A DNA stretch of 64,000 bases from Flavobacteriales bacterium (GTDB lineage Bacteria; Bacteroidota; Bacteroidia; UBA10329), in the NCBI GenBank assembly GCA_021739695.1, contig JAIPBM010000015.1, forward strand, positions 1 to 64,000. The letters run 5' to 3'. The position numbers and the translations under genes are program-made. The notes under the pieces are model-generated. The model saw only the letters and a program-made list of their open reading frames with translations. It was not told where the DNA came from and did not search any database. Shown here piece by piece: positions 1 to 8,137 of the stretch. Numbering within the stretch: position 1 is the stretch's first letter; each line of letters starts with the position of its first letter.

Positions 1-369
1 CTTGGACCTGCTTACGCAATGGGAAAAATCCTTGAGCGAAATGGCTTGAAGATGGAAGACATGGACGTGATTGAATTCCATGAGGCATTTGCCGGACAGA
101 TTCTAGCAAACATTGCGGCTCTTGCATCTGATGAGTTCTGCCAAGAAAATATTGGCCTCGACAAAGCTGTTGGCCAGATTCCAATGGACAAAATGAACCT
201 GTGGGGCGGATCGCTTTCCATCGGCCATCCATTCGGAGCTACTGGTGCGAGAATCGTGACCACCACAGCTAACCGCTTGATTGCGGAAGGCGGCAAATAC
301 GGTCTATTGGCCGCTTGTGCTGCCGGTGCGCACGGTCATGCATGTATTTTGGAACGATACGAATCATGA
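1..369 (+). CDS. Acetyl-CoA acyltransferase (thiolase), C-terminal part
   Basis: The open frame runs in from the left edge, so only the last 122 residues are visible. They are the C-terminal half of a thiolase, which cleaves 3-ketoacyl-CoA to acetyl-CoA and a shortened acyl-CoA. Visible landmarks are HEAFAGQ (the usual NEAFA region), [16 protein letters not shown] (the GHP motif with the catalytic His) and CAAGAHGHA, which carries the second active-site Cys in a form closer to FadI/trifunctional-protein beta subunits than to biosynthetic thiolases. The stop overlaps the next start as ATGA. The hydratase/dehydrogenase partner lies 1.4 kb downstream at 1741, so this is a beta-oxidation pair that has been separated. 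Confidence 0.93.
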   Translation, partial: LGPAYAMGKILERNGLKMEDMDVIEFHEAFAGQILANIAALASDEFCQENIGLDKAVGQIPMDKMNLWGGSLSIGHPFGATGARIVTTTANRLIAEGGKYGLLAACAAGAHGHACILERYES

Positions 370-1103
370 GACTATTATCAATCATTCTACTCTCAGTAAG
401 CCTTCAACTGAAAGCTCAGATTATTATTGAACCGTACGTTACGGGAGAATATAGAGACGATGTGGTTTATATCGGAACGTATCAATCGCCAGGCAATTGT
501 TCGTTTAATGATGGTACCGATTTCACGTTTGACTTCTCGAACTTATTCCTTCCAGATGGAATGGAATTCGCGTTGATCGTAGATGCACCAGACCCGTCCA
601 ATGTTTCATTGATGAATGGTTGGCTTCCTGTAAGCGTAGGCGATTCAACCGTTTTCACATCCTCATCACAAGGACTTGGAATCACCGCAGCCAGTGGCCC
701 TGCTACCATCAATTTTCATATTCGAGCAATAGGAACACCAACAACATCTGGTCAGGAATATCCCTGCTGGATTGATGAAGGTGTAACCGAAGCCCTTTGC
801 GGAAACATCTACTCCCTTTATCAAGGAGAAAGTCTGGTTCCGTGTTTAGTTGCTCCCTCTGTTGGCATAGATGACGTTGAAATTCCAACAATCAGCATTG
901 AACTGAACCAACTTGGATTATCAATAACCACTGACGAAAGTGGTCTTGTTTCCGCTTTTGGCTTGGATGGCCGTCAACTAATCTCTAAACAAGTTGACAC
1001 TGGTTTTACATTCCTTACTCTTGCTTCACTCGCAACGGGAACATATGTTGTTCGGTTTGAAGGAGAAAAGAATACCATTTCAAAGAAAATATTACTTCAA
1101 TAA
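366..1103 (+). CDS. Secreted protein with type IX secretion (T9SS type A) sorting domain
   Basis: 245 residues from the ATG at 366, which overlaps the thiolase stop; a longer frame from 315 would lie inside the thiolase and is not used. Residues 1-18 form a signal peptide ending at KAQ. The central part is beta-rich and cysteine-containing, without a family I recognise. The last ~70 residues look like a Por/T9SS type A tag: a strand-rich module with [10 protein letters not shown], then [10 protein letters not shown] and a basic end (KKILLQ). It is therefore probably exported across the outer membrane and attached or released. Function unknown. Its place between two beta-oxidation genes looks like an insertion rather than a functional link. 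Confidence 0.8.
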   Translation: MRLLSIILLSVSLQLKAQIIIEPYVTGEYRDDVVYIGTYQSPGNCSFNDGTDFTFDFSNLFLPDGMEFALIVDAPDPSNVSLMNGWLPVSVGDSTVFTSSSQGLGITAASGPATINFHIRAIGTPTTSGQEYPCWIDEGVTEALCGNIYSLYQGESLVPCLVAPSVGIDDVEIPTISIELNQLGLSITTDESGLVSAFGLDGRQLISKQVDTGFTFLTLASLATGTYVVRFEGEKNTISKKILLQ

Positions 1104-1122
1104 GAGTAAAGGCGATTGATTG

Positions 1123-1572
1123 GCGAATAACGATTAACGAACAGCGATTTACGATTGATGACACCGCAGGAACTTGAAGACAGGTTGATCGCCTTTGCAG
1201 TTTCCATCGTTCGGATAACGGAAAAGATGTCAAATTCATACGCTTCGCGATACTATGCTAACCAACTGTTACGAAGCGGGGCTTCTCCAGCGTTAAATTA
1301 TGGAGAGGCCAGATCAGCCGAATCAACAAAAGACTTCATTCATAAAGTGAACATCATTATTAAAGAGTTGAGGGAAAGCTTCATTTGTTTGAAGATCATT
1401 GAGCAGACAAATCTTCATTCAGAAATGAGTGTTATTCAGACAGCAAAATTAGAATGCAACGAACTGATTTCCATTTTCGTGGCAAGTGTAAACACCGCAA
1501 AAAAGAAACAATAGGAGTAACGTGAATCGACTGCAAACAATCGCAATTCGTTAATCGATAATCGTTATTCGC
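1123..1572. repeat. Inverted repeats flanking the four-helix-bundle gene
   Basis: The left arm at 1123-1141 reads gcgaataacgattaacgaa. The right arm, read on the other strand from 1572 back to 1547, has the same sequence with a 7-base insertion in the middle; positions 1123-1135 and 1560-1572 are a perfect 13-base inverted match. The arms sit just outside the coding region 1158-1514. This is seen directly in the sequence. That the bracketed unit is or was mobile is an inference. Confidence 0.7.
1158..1514 (+). CDS. Four helix bundle protein (23S rRNA intervening-sequence protein family)
   Basis: 118 residues starting at the ATG at 1158; a TTG one codon earlier is the only alternative. The protein is almost wholly helical, with LIAFAVSIVRITEKM in the first helix, the family-typical YYANQLLRSGASPALNYGEA in the second, and IIIKELRESFICLKII in the third. 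This matches the four-helix-bundle family often called the S23 or intervening-sequence protein, related to the Avd accessory protein of diversity-generating retroelements. No reverse transcriptase or template repeat is nearby. Its cellular role is not established. It is bracketed by inverted repeats, lies between two beta-oxidation genes, and has no obvious operon partner. Confidence 0.88.
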   Translation: MTPQELEDRLIAFAVSIVRITEKMSNSYASRYYANQLLRSGASPALNYGEARSAESTKDFIHKVNIIIKELRESFICLKIIEQTNLHSEMSVIQTAKLECNELISIFVASVNTAKKKQ

Positions 1573-1747
1573 AAATTGAATACTATGAAAATGAGGGACG
1601 AAGAACGATTAACGATTGAAAATATAATTACCAATTGGAAGAAAAGCGTTCTCGGAAAAATAAATCACACCAATAACATCTATCGATTCCAGCCATTCAC
1701 AATTCGTTAATCGATAATCGTTATTCGCAAATTGAATACTATGAAAA
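1544..1747 (+). repeat. 48-base direct repeat duplicating the fadJ-like start region
   Basis: Positions 1544-1591 and 1700-1747 are identical over 48 bases, 156 bases apart. The second copy contains the real start codon of the following gene (ATG at 1741) and its upstream bases. The first copy carries the same bases including an ATG at 1585, which opens a 41-codon frame ending at 1710 that is probably meaningless. The 108 bases between the copies contain another block (gaacgattaacgattg) resembling the inverted-repeat arms at 1123. The arrangement suggests a target-site-like or slippage duplication linked to insertion of the four-helix-bundle unit. This accounts for the gene-free stretch 1515-1740. 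Confidence 0.9.
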
Positions 1748-3870
1748 ATAAGTACGTTGAAATAGAAAAACGAAACGGCATTGCCATCATTTGGATGGAC
1801 GAGCAAGACTCGAAGATCAACAAGATCGGGCCGGATATGATCGACACCTTCAATCCGATGATGGATGAATTGGAGAAAGATCCTGAGGTGCGAGCTGCTG
1901 TGATGATCAGTCGCAAGAAGGACTTCATCGCGGGAGCAGACATTGAAGCTTTTGCCAATGTGAAGAAGGAAGGCGATTGGCAACCCATTGCCAAGAAAGG
2001 TCACGAGATTCTTGATCGACTTTCTAAAAGCAAAAAACCTGTTGTGGCCGCCATCAATGGTGCCTGCATGGGCGCTGGATTGGAGATTGCCTTGGCATGT
2101 GCCGCTCGCGTTGCTTCGGATAGTCCGAAAACAATCATGTCGCTACCCGAAGTGAAACTCGGTCTGCTGCCTGGCGGTGGCGGAACGCAACGACTTCCAC
2201 GTTTGGTTGGTATTCAGAAAGCATTGGACATGATGCTTACCGGCAAAAACGTGTTTGCCTATCCTGCCAAGAAAATGGGATTGGTTGACCGAATTGCAAC
2301 CAAAGAAGCCTTGCTCGATGCAGCCATTGTTCTCGCAAATGAGATTGCGAAGCGACCGCTCAAAAGAGAAGACAAGCGTTCGGGAATGGAGAAATTCCTT
2401 GAAGGAAATCCGATCACGCGCGGCATCATTTTCAAGAAGGCGAAGGAGATGGTTGACCGTCAGACGAACGGAAATTATCCAGCTCCTTACGAGATCATGG
2501 AATGTGTAAAAGTCGGAATGAGTTCGGGCGAAAAAGCGGGTTATGCCGAAGAGGTGAAACGCTTCGAAAAACTCATCCTCACGCCAGAGAGTTTCCAGCT
2601 TCGTGGCATTTTCTTCGCCATGACGGAAAAGAAGAAAAATCCGCAGGCCGCATTGGCACGCAAAACCGACACCATGGCCATGGTCGGTGCTGGTTTCATG
2701 GGTGCAGGAATTGCACAGGTTTCTGCCGCTAGGGATGTTCGAGTACTACTCAAGGACATCAAGCAGGAAACATTGACCCAAGCACGCAAAACCATTTGGG
2801 GCGACATTGGCAAGCGCGTGCAGCGCAAGGCGATGAACCAATTAGATGCCGACCGATTGATGAACCGCATCAACGGACAGCTCGATTACAACAATTTTGA
2901 CAAGGTTGATGTGTTGATTGAAGCAGTCTTCGAAGACCTCAAAATCAAACATATTGTAATGAAAGAATGCGAGGAGCATTTGAGCAAGGACGCGATTTTC
3001 GCTTCCAACACCTCCGCACTTCCGATCAGCGAAATCGCGAAAGCAAGTAAACGACCTGAGCAGGTAATTGGGATGCACTACTTCTCCCCTGTTCCGAAAA
3101 TGCCGTTGTTGGAAATCGTGGTGACAGATCAAACTGCTGATTGGGTCACGTCAACTTGCTACGACCTTGGTGTCCGTCAAGGAAAGACCGTGATCGTTGT
3201 GAAGGATGGTCCTGGTTTCTACACCACACGTATCCTTGCTCCGCTTTTGGGCGAAGCTCTAAACATGCTGGAAGAAGGTGCGGATGCCCTTCAGATAGAT
3301 AAAGTGCTGAAGAAGTTCGGTTTCCCAGTTGGACCGATAACCTTGATGGACGAAGTTGGAATTGACGTTGGCGCGCACATCATGAGTGGTGAGTTGATGC
3401 AGCATTTCGTTTCCACCAGAAAAGGAGTGAAAGTTTCTCAGGCGATGAAGAAGATGTTCGATGCCGGATACCACGGTCGCAAGAACAAGAAAGGCTTCTA
3501 TCAATATGATGAGAACGGCAAGAAGAAGCGCGAACTCGACCCTAACGTTTATAGCTTTTTCGGGGGCAACACCCGCAAGCAGTTTGACGAGAAGGAAATG
3601 TATGAGCGCATTGGCATGAGCATGGTAAGCGAAGCCGCTTTGTGTCTTCAAGAAGGCATCATTGCCAATCCGTTGGATGGCGATGTGGGTGCTGTTTTCG
3701 GACTCGGCTTCCCTCCTTTCCGTGGCGGACCGTTCCGTTACATGGACACACTTGGAGCGCAAGCAACGGTTGACATCTTCAACCGATTGGCAGCGAAACA
3801 TGGCGAGCGTTTCCTTCCGCCTCAGATCATTGTTGATAAGGCGAAGGCGGGAGAGAAGTTCTATCAATAG
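1741..3870 (+). CDS. fadJ: Bifunctional enoyl-CoA hydratase / 3-hydroxyacyl-CoA dehydrogenase
   Basis: 709 residues from the ATG at 1741; a TTG three codons upstream lies in the duplicated repeat and is not used. It catalyses the hydration and NAD-dependent oxidation steps of fatty-acid beta-oxidation in the cytoplasm. Residues ~1-290 are a crotonase domain, with the oxyanion-hole segments DFIAGADIEAF and GACMGAGLEIALAC. Residues ~310-490 are the NAD-binding domain with GAGFMGAGIAQ, followed by HYFSPVPKMPLLEIV containing the catalytic His, and two C-terminal dimerisation domains with a second GFPPFRGGPFRYMD. Length fits FadB/FadJ (about 710). The partner thiolase lies upstream. The symbol is by family and could equally be fadB. 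Confidence 0.93.
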   Translation: MKNKYVEIEKRNGIAIIWMDEQDSKINKIGPDMIDTFNPMMDELEKDPEVRAAVMISRKKDFIAGADIEAFANVKKEGDWQPIAKKGHEILDRLSKSKKPVVAAINGACMGAGLEIALACAARVASDSPKTIMSLPEVKLGLLPGGGGTQRLPRLVGIQKALDMMLTGKNVFAYPAKKMGLVDRIATKEALLDAAIVLANEIAKRPLKREDKRSGMEKFLEGNPITRGIIFKKAKEMVDRQTNGNYPAPYEIMECVKVGMSSGEKAGYAEEVKRFEKLILTPESFQLRGIFFAMTEKKKNPQAALARKTDTMAMVGAGFMGAGIAQVSAARDVRVLLKDIKQETLTQARKTIWGDIGKRVQRKAMNQLDADRLMNRINGQLDYNNFDKVDVLIEAVFEDLKIKHIVMKECEEHLSKDAIFASNTSALPISEIAKASKRPEQVIGMHYFSPVPKMPLLEIVVTDQTADWVTSTCYDLGVRQGKTVIVVKDGPGFYTTRILAPLLGEALNMLEEGADALQIDKVLKKFGFPVGPITLMDEVGIDVGAHIMSGELMQHFVSTRKGVKVSQAMKKMFDAGYHGRKNKKGFYQYDENGKKKRELDPNVYSFFGGNTRKQFDEKEMYERIGMSMVSEAALCLQEGIIANPLDGDVGAVFGLGFPPFRGGPFRYMDTLGAQATVDIFNRLAAKHGERFLPPQIIVDKAKAGEKFYQ

Positions 3871-3890
3871 ACCGCCAAACCAAATGAAAG

Positions 3891-3920
3891 AAAAGCCGAG
3901 GCAATTGCTTCGGCTTTTTT
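3891..3920 (+). terminator. Rho-independent terminator after the hydratase/dehydrogenase gene
   Basis: A hairpin of aaaagccgaggc with gcttcggctttt around a short AATT loop (two mismatched positions tolerated), followed by six or more T residues, begins 20 bases after the stop at 3870. The following 190 bases up to 4110 are AT-rich with no convincing gene. Confidence 0.85.
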
Positions 3921-4110
3921 GTTCGTCATGAGTTAAAAGAACATTGTAATTTACTGATTTGAATATCCAAGAGCTAACGCAAAACTGCAACCTGTTCCAT
4001 GCTCTTCAGTGCGTAAAACACATCTATAACAAGTTATTTATTAATCTGACATCTTACTTTACGGAAGAAATTGCGACATTCATCTGTTCGTTTTCAGGTA
4101 TCCATCGCAA

Positions 4111-7100
4111 ATGCTTCGTCCCTCCCACTTTTTTGTTGCTGCATTAGGGCTTGCGCTTTTCCATGGCAGCTTGGCCAAGGCAGATGGAATTCAATTCATT
4201 GAGAATCTCGGGCAATGGAATTCGAAGGTGCTTTACAAGGTAGACATCCCCTCTGGAGCACTTTTTCTAGAGAAGGACGGTTTCACCTATTCGTTACTGG
4301 AACGGGAGACGCACCACCATCCACATGTGCAACATCCCGAATCGACCATGCTGAGGGGGCACGCTTTCAGAATGAAATTCGAACAGGCATCGGATGCGGT
4401 TCAGCACGCAGGAGATCACAAGAGCTCAAACTATCGAAACTACTTTATCGGAAACGACCCCGACCAATGGAAATCGTGGGTCTATGCTTATGCCGAAGTG
4501 AACTACACATCGCTCTATGATGGCATTGACCTCAAGGTCTATTCCCATAACGGTAGTCTGAAATATGATCTGATAATCGCACCCAATGCAAACCCCAACA
4601 CCGTTGCCATGCATTACGAAGGATTGGACGATATGCGGGTGCTTGCAAGTGGCGATCTGAAACTCACCACCTCCATCATGGATGTTTTCGAGAAAAGTCC
4701 TGTTGCATTTCAGGTGATTGACGGACTGCGGAAAGACGTTGCATGCAAATTCAAACTCGAAGGAAAGCGCGTTTCATTTGAGTTCCCCAACGGCTATGAC
4801 GAAAACCATGAACTCGTCATCGACCCTCAGTTGGTTTTTGCCTCCTACACCGGTTCTACCACCGATAATTTCGGAAGCACCGCCACGTTCGACAACAACG
4901 GGAACCTTTATGGGGCGGGAACAAGCTTCGGCTCAGGTTACCCTGTAACCACGGGAGCCTATACCCAACCAGCAGCTGGCAATACCGATATCGGCATCAG
5001 TAAGTTCAGTGCCGATGGCTCTACCTTATTGTATTCCACTTTTGTTGGTGGCGCCCATGCCGAATCGGTGAACAGCCTTATTGTAAACAGCAATGATGAA
5101 CTCTATCTGTTGGGAACATCCAGTAGCTTGGACTATCCCTTAAGCACCACGGCATTCCAATCTACCAATGGCCGAGGGCAAGCCGTCAATTGGTCTGCAT
5201 TGCCACCTTCCGGTTTTTCGTATGGCTATGGAATTGAACATGCCTTGGGATGCGACATCGTAATAACCAGATTAGCTGCTGATGGCTCCAATATCCTATC
5301 GTCAACCTTTGTTGGTGGAACCGATAATGACGGCCTGAATCCGAACACCATCCTGTACTATAATTACGGAGACCCCTTCAGAGGAGAGATAAACATTGAT
5401 GCTGCCGGAAACGTGTATGTGGCCAGTTCTACCGAATCGGCCGATTTTCCTGTGACCGCAGGATCGGCTCAACCCAACATTGGAGGCGGCCGCGATGGCG
5501 TGGTTTTTAAGATGAATCCGAACCTAAGCACCATGCTTTGGTCCACATTCATTGGAGGTTCTTCAACAGATAATGCCTATTCCGTTCAGCTGAGTTCGTC
5601 AGGAGAAGTGGTGGTGGCTGGAGGAACGATCAGCAGCAATTTCCCTACAACTTCAGGCACACTTTTTCCTAATTCTCTCGGTCAGGCTGATGGATGGGTC
5701 ACGAAAATCGCGCCTAACGGAAGTACTTTCAACGCATCTACCTTCATCGGAACGAACAAATACGACCAGGTCTATTTTGTGCAACTTGACCCCGATGACA
5801 ATATTTTCCTTTTGGGCCAAAGCCTTGGCAATATCCCAACAACACCTGCAACGGTTTACAGCAATCCTAGCAGCGGGCAGTTCATCCAAAAATTGGACAA
5901 TTCTCTGAGTACAGTTCTCGTATCTACTACCATCGGAACAAGCAGTGGTTCCATCGATTTTTCGCCCACGGCATTTCTGGTGAGCAACTGCTACCAGATA
6001 TTTCTTTCCGGTTGGGGTGGTTCTACCAATCGGGAAGTTGGCAATGCAACTCAAAGCACAACCGTTGGGCTTCCCATTAGTTCCGATGCATTTCAGTCTA
6101 CCACAGATGGCAGTGATTTCTACCTGATGATGCTCGAAAAAAACGTGGAAAGTCTGATCTACGGAACATTTTTCGGAGGTGCTCAAAGTGATGAACACGT
6201 TGATGGAGGCACGAGCCGATTTGACAAGAACGGAGTGGTCTATCAGGCCGTGTGCGCTGGTTGTGGCAATCATGATGATTTTCCGACAACACCTGGGGCT
6301 TGGTCCAACACAAACAATTCTAGCAATTGCAATTTGGGTGTGTTCAAATTCGACCTTAATCAGGTTATTGCTGTTCCTGCGTTCAACGTGCTTCTCGAAA
6401 ATTGTGAGTATCCCCTCGAAGTTGAATTCAGCAACACGAGTTCGGGCGCCAATACCTTTTTATGGGATTACGGAGATGGAGTAGTTTCTACCGCATTCGA
6501 TGGCAGTCACTTTTATGCTGACCCAGGAAGTTATGAGGTAAGCTTATTGGCTTCCGATTCTGCGGGATGCCTGACACCCGACTCCGCCACCTTACAATTC
6601 GATATTCCCATTCCACCGGTGATCTTGGCTTTTGGAACAGACACCATCTGCGCATTAGACACGGTGCCTCTAGGTGTTGATGGCGTGGGAATAGCAAGTT
6701 ATGAGTGGATTCCTCCCGGGTCATTGGATGACCCATATTCAACCCAACCCAATGCAAACCCAACAGAAACCACGGTCTATACCGTATTGGCAACCGACTC
6801 TATCGGATGCACCGTTTCTCAAGAGGTCATTGTTTACGTATCAGACCCTCCTCCGCTTGATGCAGGGGAAGATGCATATCTGCAACCAGGAGTTTACGGA
6901 GAGTTGACCCCAAATGTGAATCCTGGAAACATCGTTGAATGGACGCCTCCTGAAGGATTGAGCTGCACAGATTGCCCGAATCCGATTGCCAATCCGGAAG
7001 AAACCACCACTTACTATATTCTTGTGACCGATGAGCTGGGTTGCACCAACACGGATTCCGTAATCGTATACGCCTACCCGACCATCTATGTGCCTAATGC

Positions 7101-7365
7101 ATTCACTCCTGGCGGAAACAACAAAAACCCCATATTCTACGCCTATGGAAGAGGAATTGCAGATTTCACGTTGACCATTTATAGCCGCTGGGGACAGGTG
7201 ATTTTCCAAAGTACCGATCTAGACACAGGTTGGGATGGAACCATGAACGGCACCGATGTGCAAACGGGTGTGTACATCTGGAGCCTGAAATACACCACTG
7301 ATATTGAGCCGCTTACCATACACACAGACATTGGGCATGTCACCCTTCTCAGAAACGTGTATTAG
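4111..7365 (+). CDS. Large secreted SBBP-repeat / PKD protein with gliding-motility-type C-terminal sorting domain
   Basis: 1084 residues. A signal peptide (residues 1-24, ending AKADG) precedes an N-terminal module beginning IQFIENLGQWNSKV, typical of the DUF7948 type. From about residue 250 to 720 there are repeated blades of the SBBP beta-propeller type, recognisable by recurring phrases such as LLYSTFVGG, ILSSTFVGG, MLWSTFIGG and FPTTSGT. A PKD domain follows at about 770-830 (FLWDYGDG, PGSYEVSLLA), then two Ig-like cysteine-containing segments, and from about 992 the type B T9SS tag (YVPNAFTPGG ... YSRWGQVIFQ ... GWDGTMNG ... GVYIWSLKY). The protein is therefore expected at the cell surface, perhaps as an adhesin. 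Its ligand is unknown, and it appears to be a single-gene unit. Confidence 0.9.
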   Translation: MLRPSHFFVAALGLALFHGSLAKADGIQFIENLGQWNSKVLYKVDIPSGALFLEKDGFTYSLLERETHHHPHVQHPESTMLRGHAFRMKFEQASDAVQHAGDHKSSNYRNYFIGNDPDQWKSWVYAYAEVNYTSLYDGIDLKVYSHNGSLKYDLIIAPNANPNTVAMHYEGLDDMRVLASGDLKLTTSIMDVFEKSPVAFQVIDGLRKDVACKFKLEGKRVSFEFPNGYDENHELVIDPQLVFASYTGSTTDNFGSTATFDNNGNLYGAGTSFGSGYPVTTGAYTQPAAGNTDIGISKFSADGSTLLYSTFVGGAHAESVNSLIVNSNDELYLLGTSSSLDYPLSTTAFQSTNGRGQAVNWSALPPSGFSYGYGIEHALGCDIVITRLAADGSNILSSTFVGGTDNDGLNPNTILYYNYGDPFRGEINIDAAGNVYVASSTESADFPVTAGSAQPNIGGGRDGVVFKMNPNLSTMLWSTFIGGSSTDNAYSVQLSSSGEVVVAGGTISSNFPTTSGTLFPNSLGQADGWVTKIAPNGSTFNASTFIGTNKYDQVYFVQLDPDDNIFLLGQSLGNIPTTPATVYSNPSSGQFIQKLDNSLSTVLVSTTIGTSSGSIDFSPTAFLVSNCYQIFLSGWGGSTNREVGNATQSTTVGLPISSDAFQSTTDGSDFYLMMLEKNVESLIYGTFFGGAQSDEHVDGGTSRFDKNGVVYQAVCAGCGNHDDFPTTPGAWSNTNNSSNCNLGVFKFDLNQVIAVPAFNVLLENCEYPLEVEFSNTSSGANTFLWDYGDGVVSTAFDGSHFYADPGSYEVSLLASDSAGCLTPDSATLQFDIPIPPVILAFGTDTICALDTVPLGVDGVGIASYEWIPPGSLDDPYSTQPNANPTETTVYTVLATDSIGCTVSQEVIVYVSDPPPLDAGEDAYLQPGVYGELTPNVNPGNIVEWTPPEGLSCTDCPNPIANPEETTTYYILVTDELGCTNTDSVIVYAYPTIYVPNAFTPGGNNKNPIFYAYGRGIADFTLTIYSRWGQVIFQSTDLDTGWDGTMNGTDVQTGVYIWSLKYTTDIEPLTIHTDIGHVTLLRNVY

Positions 7366-7444
7366 TCGATTTATGCCTAAAGTGTGAATGCTGGACGATA
7401 AGTTAAAGCACAATTACGCATCTTCGCAGTAAATCGCATCTATC

Positions 7445-8137
7445 ATGAAAAATAACCTTGTTTATCCCGTCTTGCTGCTTGCAATTATCCACCTTTTTGG
7501 TTGTAGCAGTAAATCGGAAAAACCAGCTGAACCGGAAGTTGCCCAAACAGATCAGCCAGCGGCTGTAACCGGAAACGCCCAAAAAGGTCAATCGTTGTAT
7601 GTGGTGTGCTCAACTTGCCATGGCCCACAAGCTGATGGAATGCTTGCATTGGGCGCTCCTGCCTTAGCAGATCAAGAGCCTTATTACTTGCATCAACAGT
7701 TGCAGAACTTCAGAACCAACAAGCGTGGTATTCATGAAAAAGATGTGTTTGGCGCTCAAATGGCACCTATGGCAAAAACGCTGAATGGAGAAGGAATTGA
7801 CGATGTGATCGCTTACATCAAAACCATGCCTTCTCCCAAAGTAGTACCAACGATGGCGGGAGGCGATGCCGAGAACGGGAAAGCCTATTACAACATGATC
7901 TGTGGCGCATGTCACGGCCCAGGTGCTGTTGGGATTGAGTCGCTGCATTCACCTCGATTGGTCGGTCTTCAGGATTGGTATGTGGAACGTCAGCTCAATA
8001 ACTTCCGACAAGGAGTACGTGGTACGGTTGATGGAGACACATACGGTGCGCAGATGCAGCAGATAGCCTTGTCAATTCCAGATGATAAAACAGTGAGCGA
8101 CCTCATCGCGTACATCAATTCGCTGAGCGCTGAATGA
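7445..8137 (+). CDS. Diheme c-type cytochrome lipoprotein (cytochrome c4-like)
   Basis: 230 residues. The N-terminus (LLLAIIHLFGC, Cys20) is a lipoprotein signal, so the protein is membrane-anchored outside the cytoplasm. Two class I cytochrome c domains follow, with heme sites CSTCH at 55-59 and CGACH at 153-157. Each is followed by the same internal pattern (YLHQQLQNFR / YVERQLNNFRQG ... GAQM), as in cytochrome c4 and similar diheme carriers, with the Met of GAQM-type loops as likely sixth ligands. It is first in the redox cluster 7445-16230 and overlaps the next gene by ATGA (8134-8137). It most likely shuttles electrons from the periplasmic enzymes encoded downstream to the respiratory chain. 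Confidence 0.92.
   Translation: MKNNLVYPVLLLAIIHLFGCSSKSEKPAEPEVAQTDQPAAVTGNAQKGQSLYVVCSTCHGPQADGMLALGAPALADQEPYYLHQQLQNFRTNKRGIHEKDVFGAQMAPMAKTLNGEGIDDVIAYIKTMPSPKVVPTMAGGDAENGKAYYNMICGACHGPGAVGIESLHSPRLVGLQDWYVERQLNNFRQGVRGTVDGDTYGAQMQQIALSIPDDKTVSDLIAYINSLSAE

Noticed and set aside
1585-1710. 41-codon frame opened by the duplicated start codon
   Set aside because: It exists only because the fadJ-like start region was duplicated, ends inside the second repeat copy and shows no protein-like features.
1123-1747. CRISPR array or diversity-generating retroelement
   Set aside because: There are only two copies of the long repeat and no cas genes, and no reverse transcriptase or template/variable repeat beside the four-helix-bundle gene.
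3259-3990. 243-residue frame on the minus strand inside the hydratase/dehydrogenase gene
   Set aside because: It is antisense to a certain gene, without recognisable domains; a shadow frame of a G/C-biased third codon position.
3959-4147. 62-residue frame between the terminator at 3891 and the gene at 4111
   Set aside because: It overlaps the signal-peptide start of the large secreted protein and has no typical composition or promoter.
5653-6273. 206-residue minus-strand frame in the SBBP protein
   Set aside because: Antisense shadow of a repetitive coding region, with no family features.
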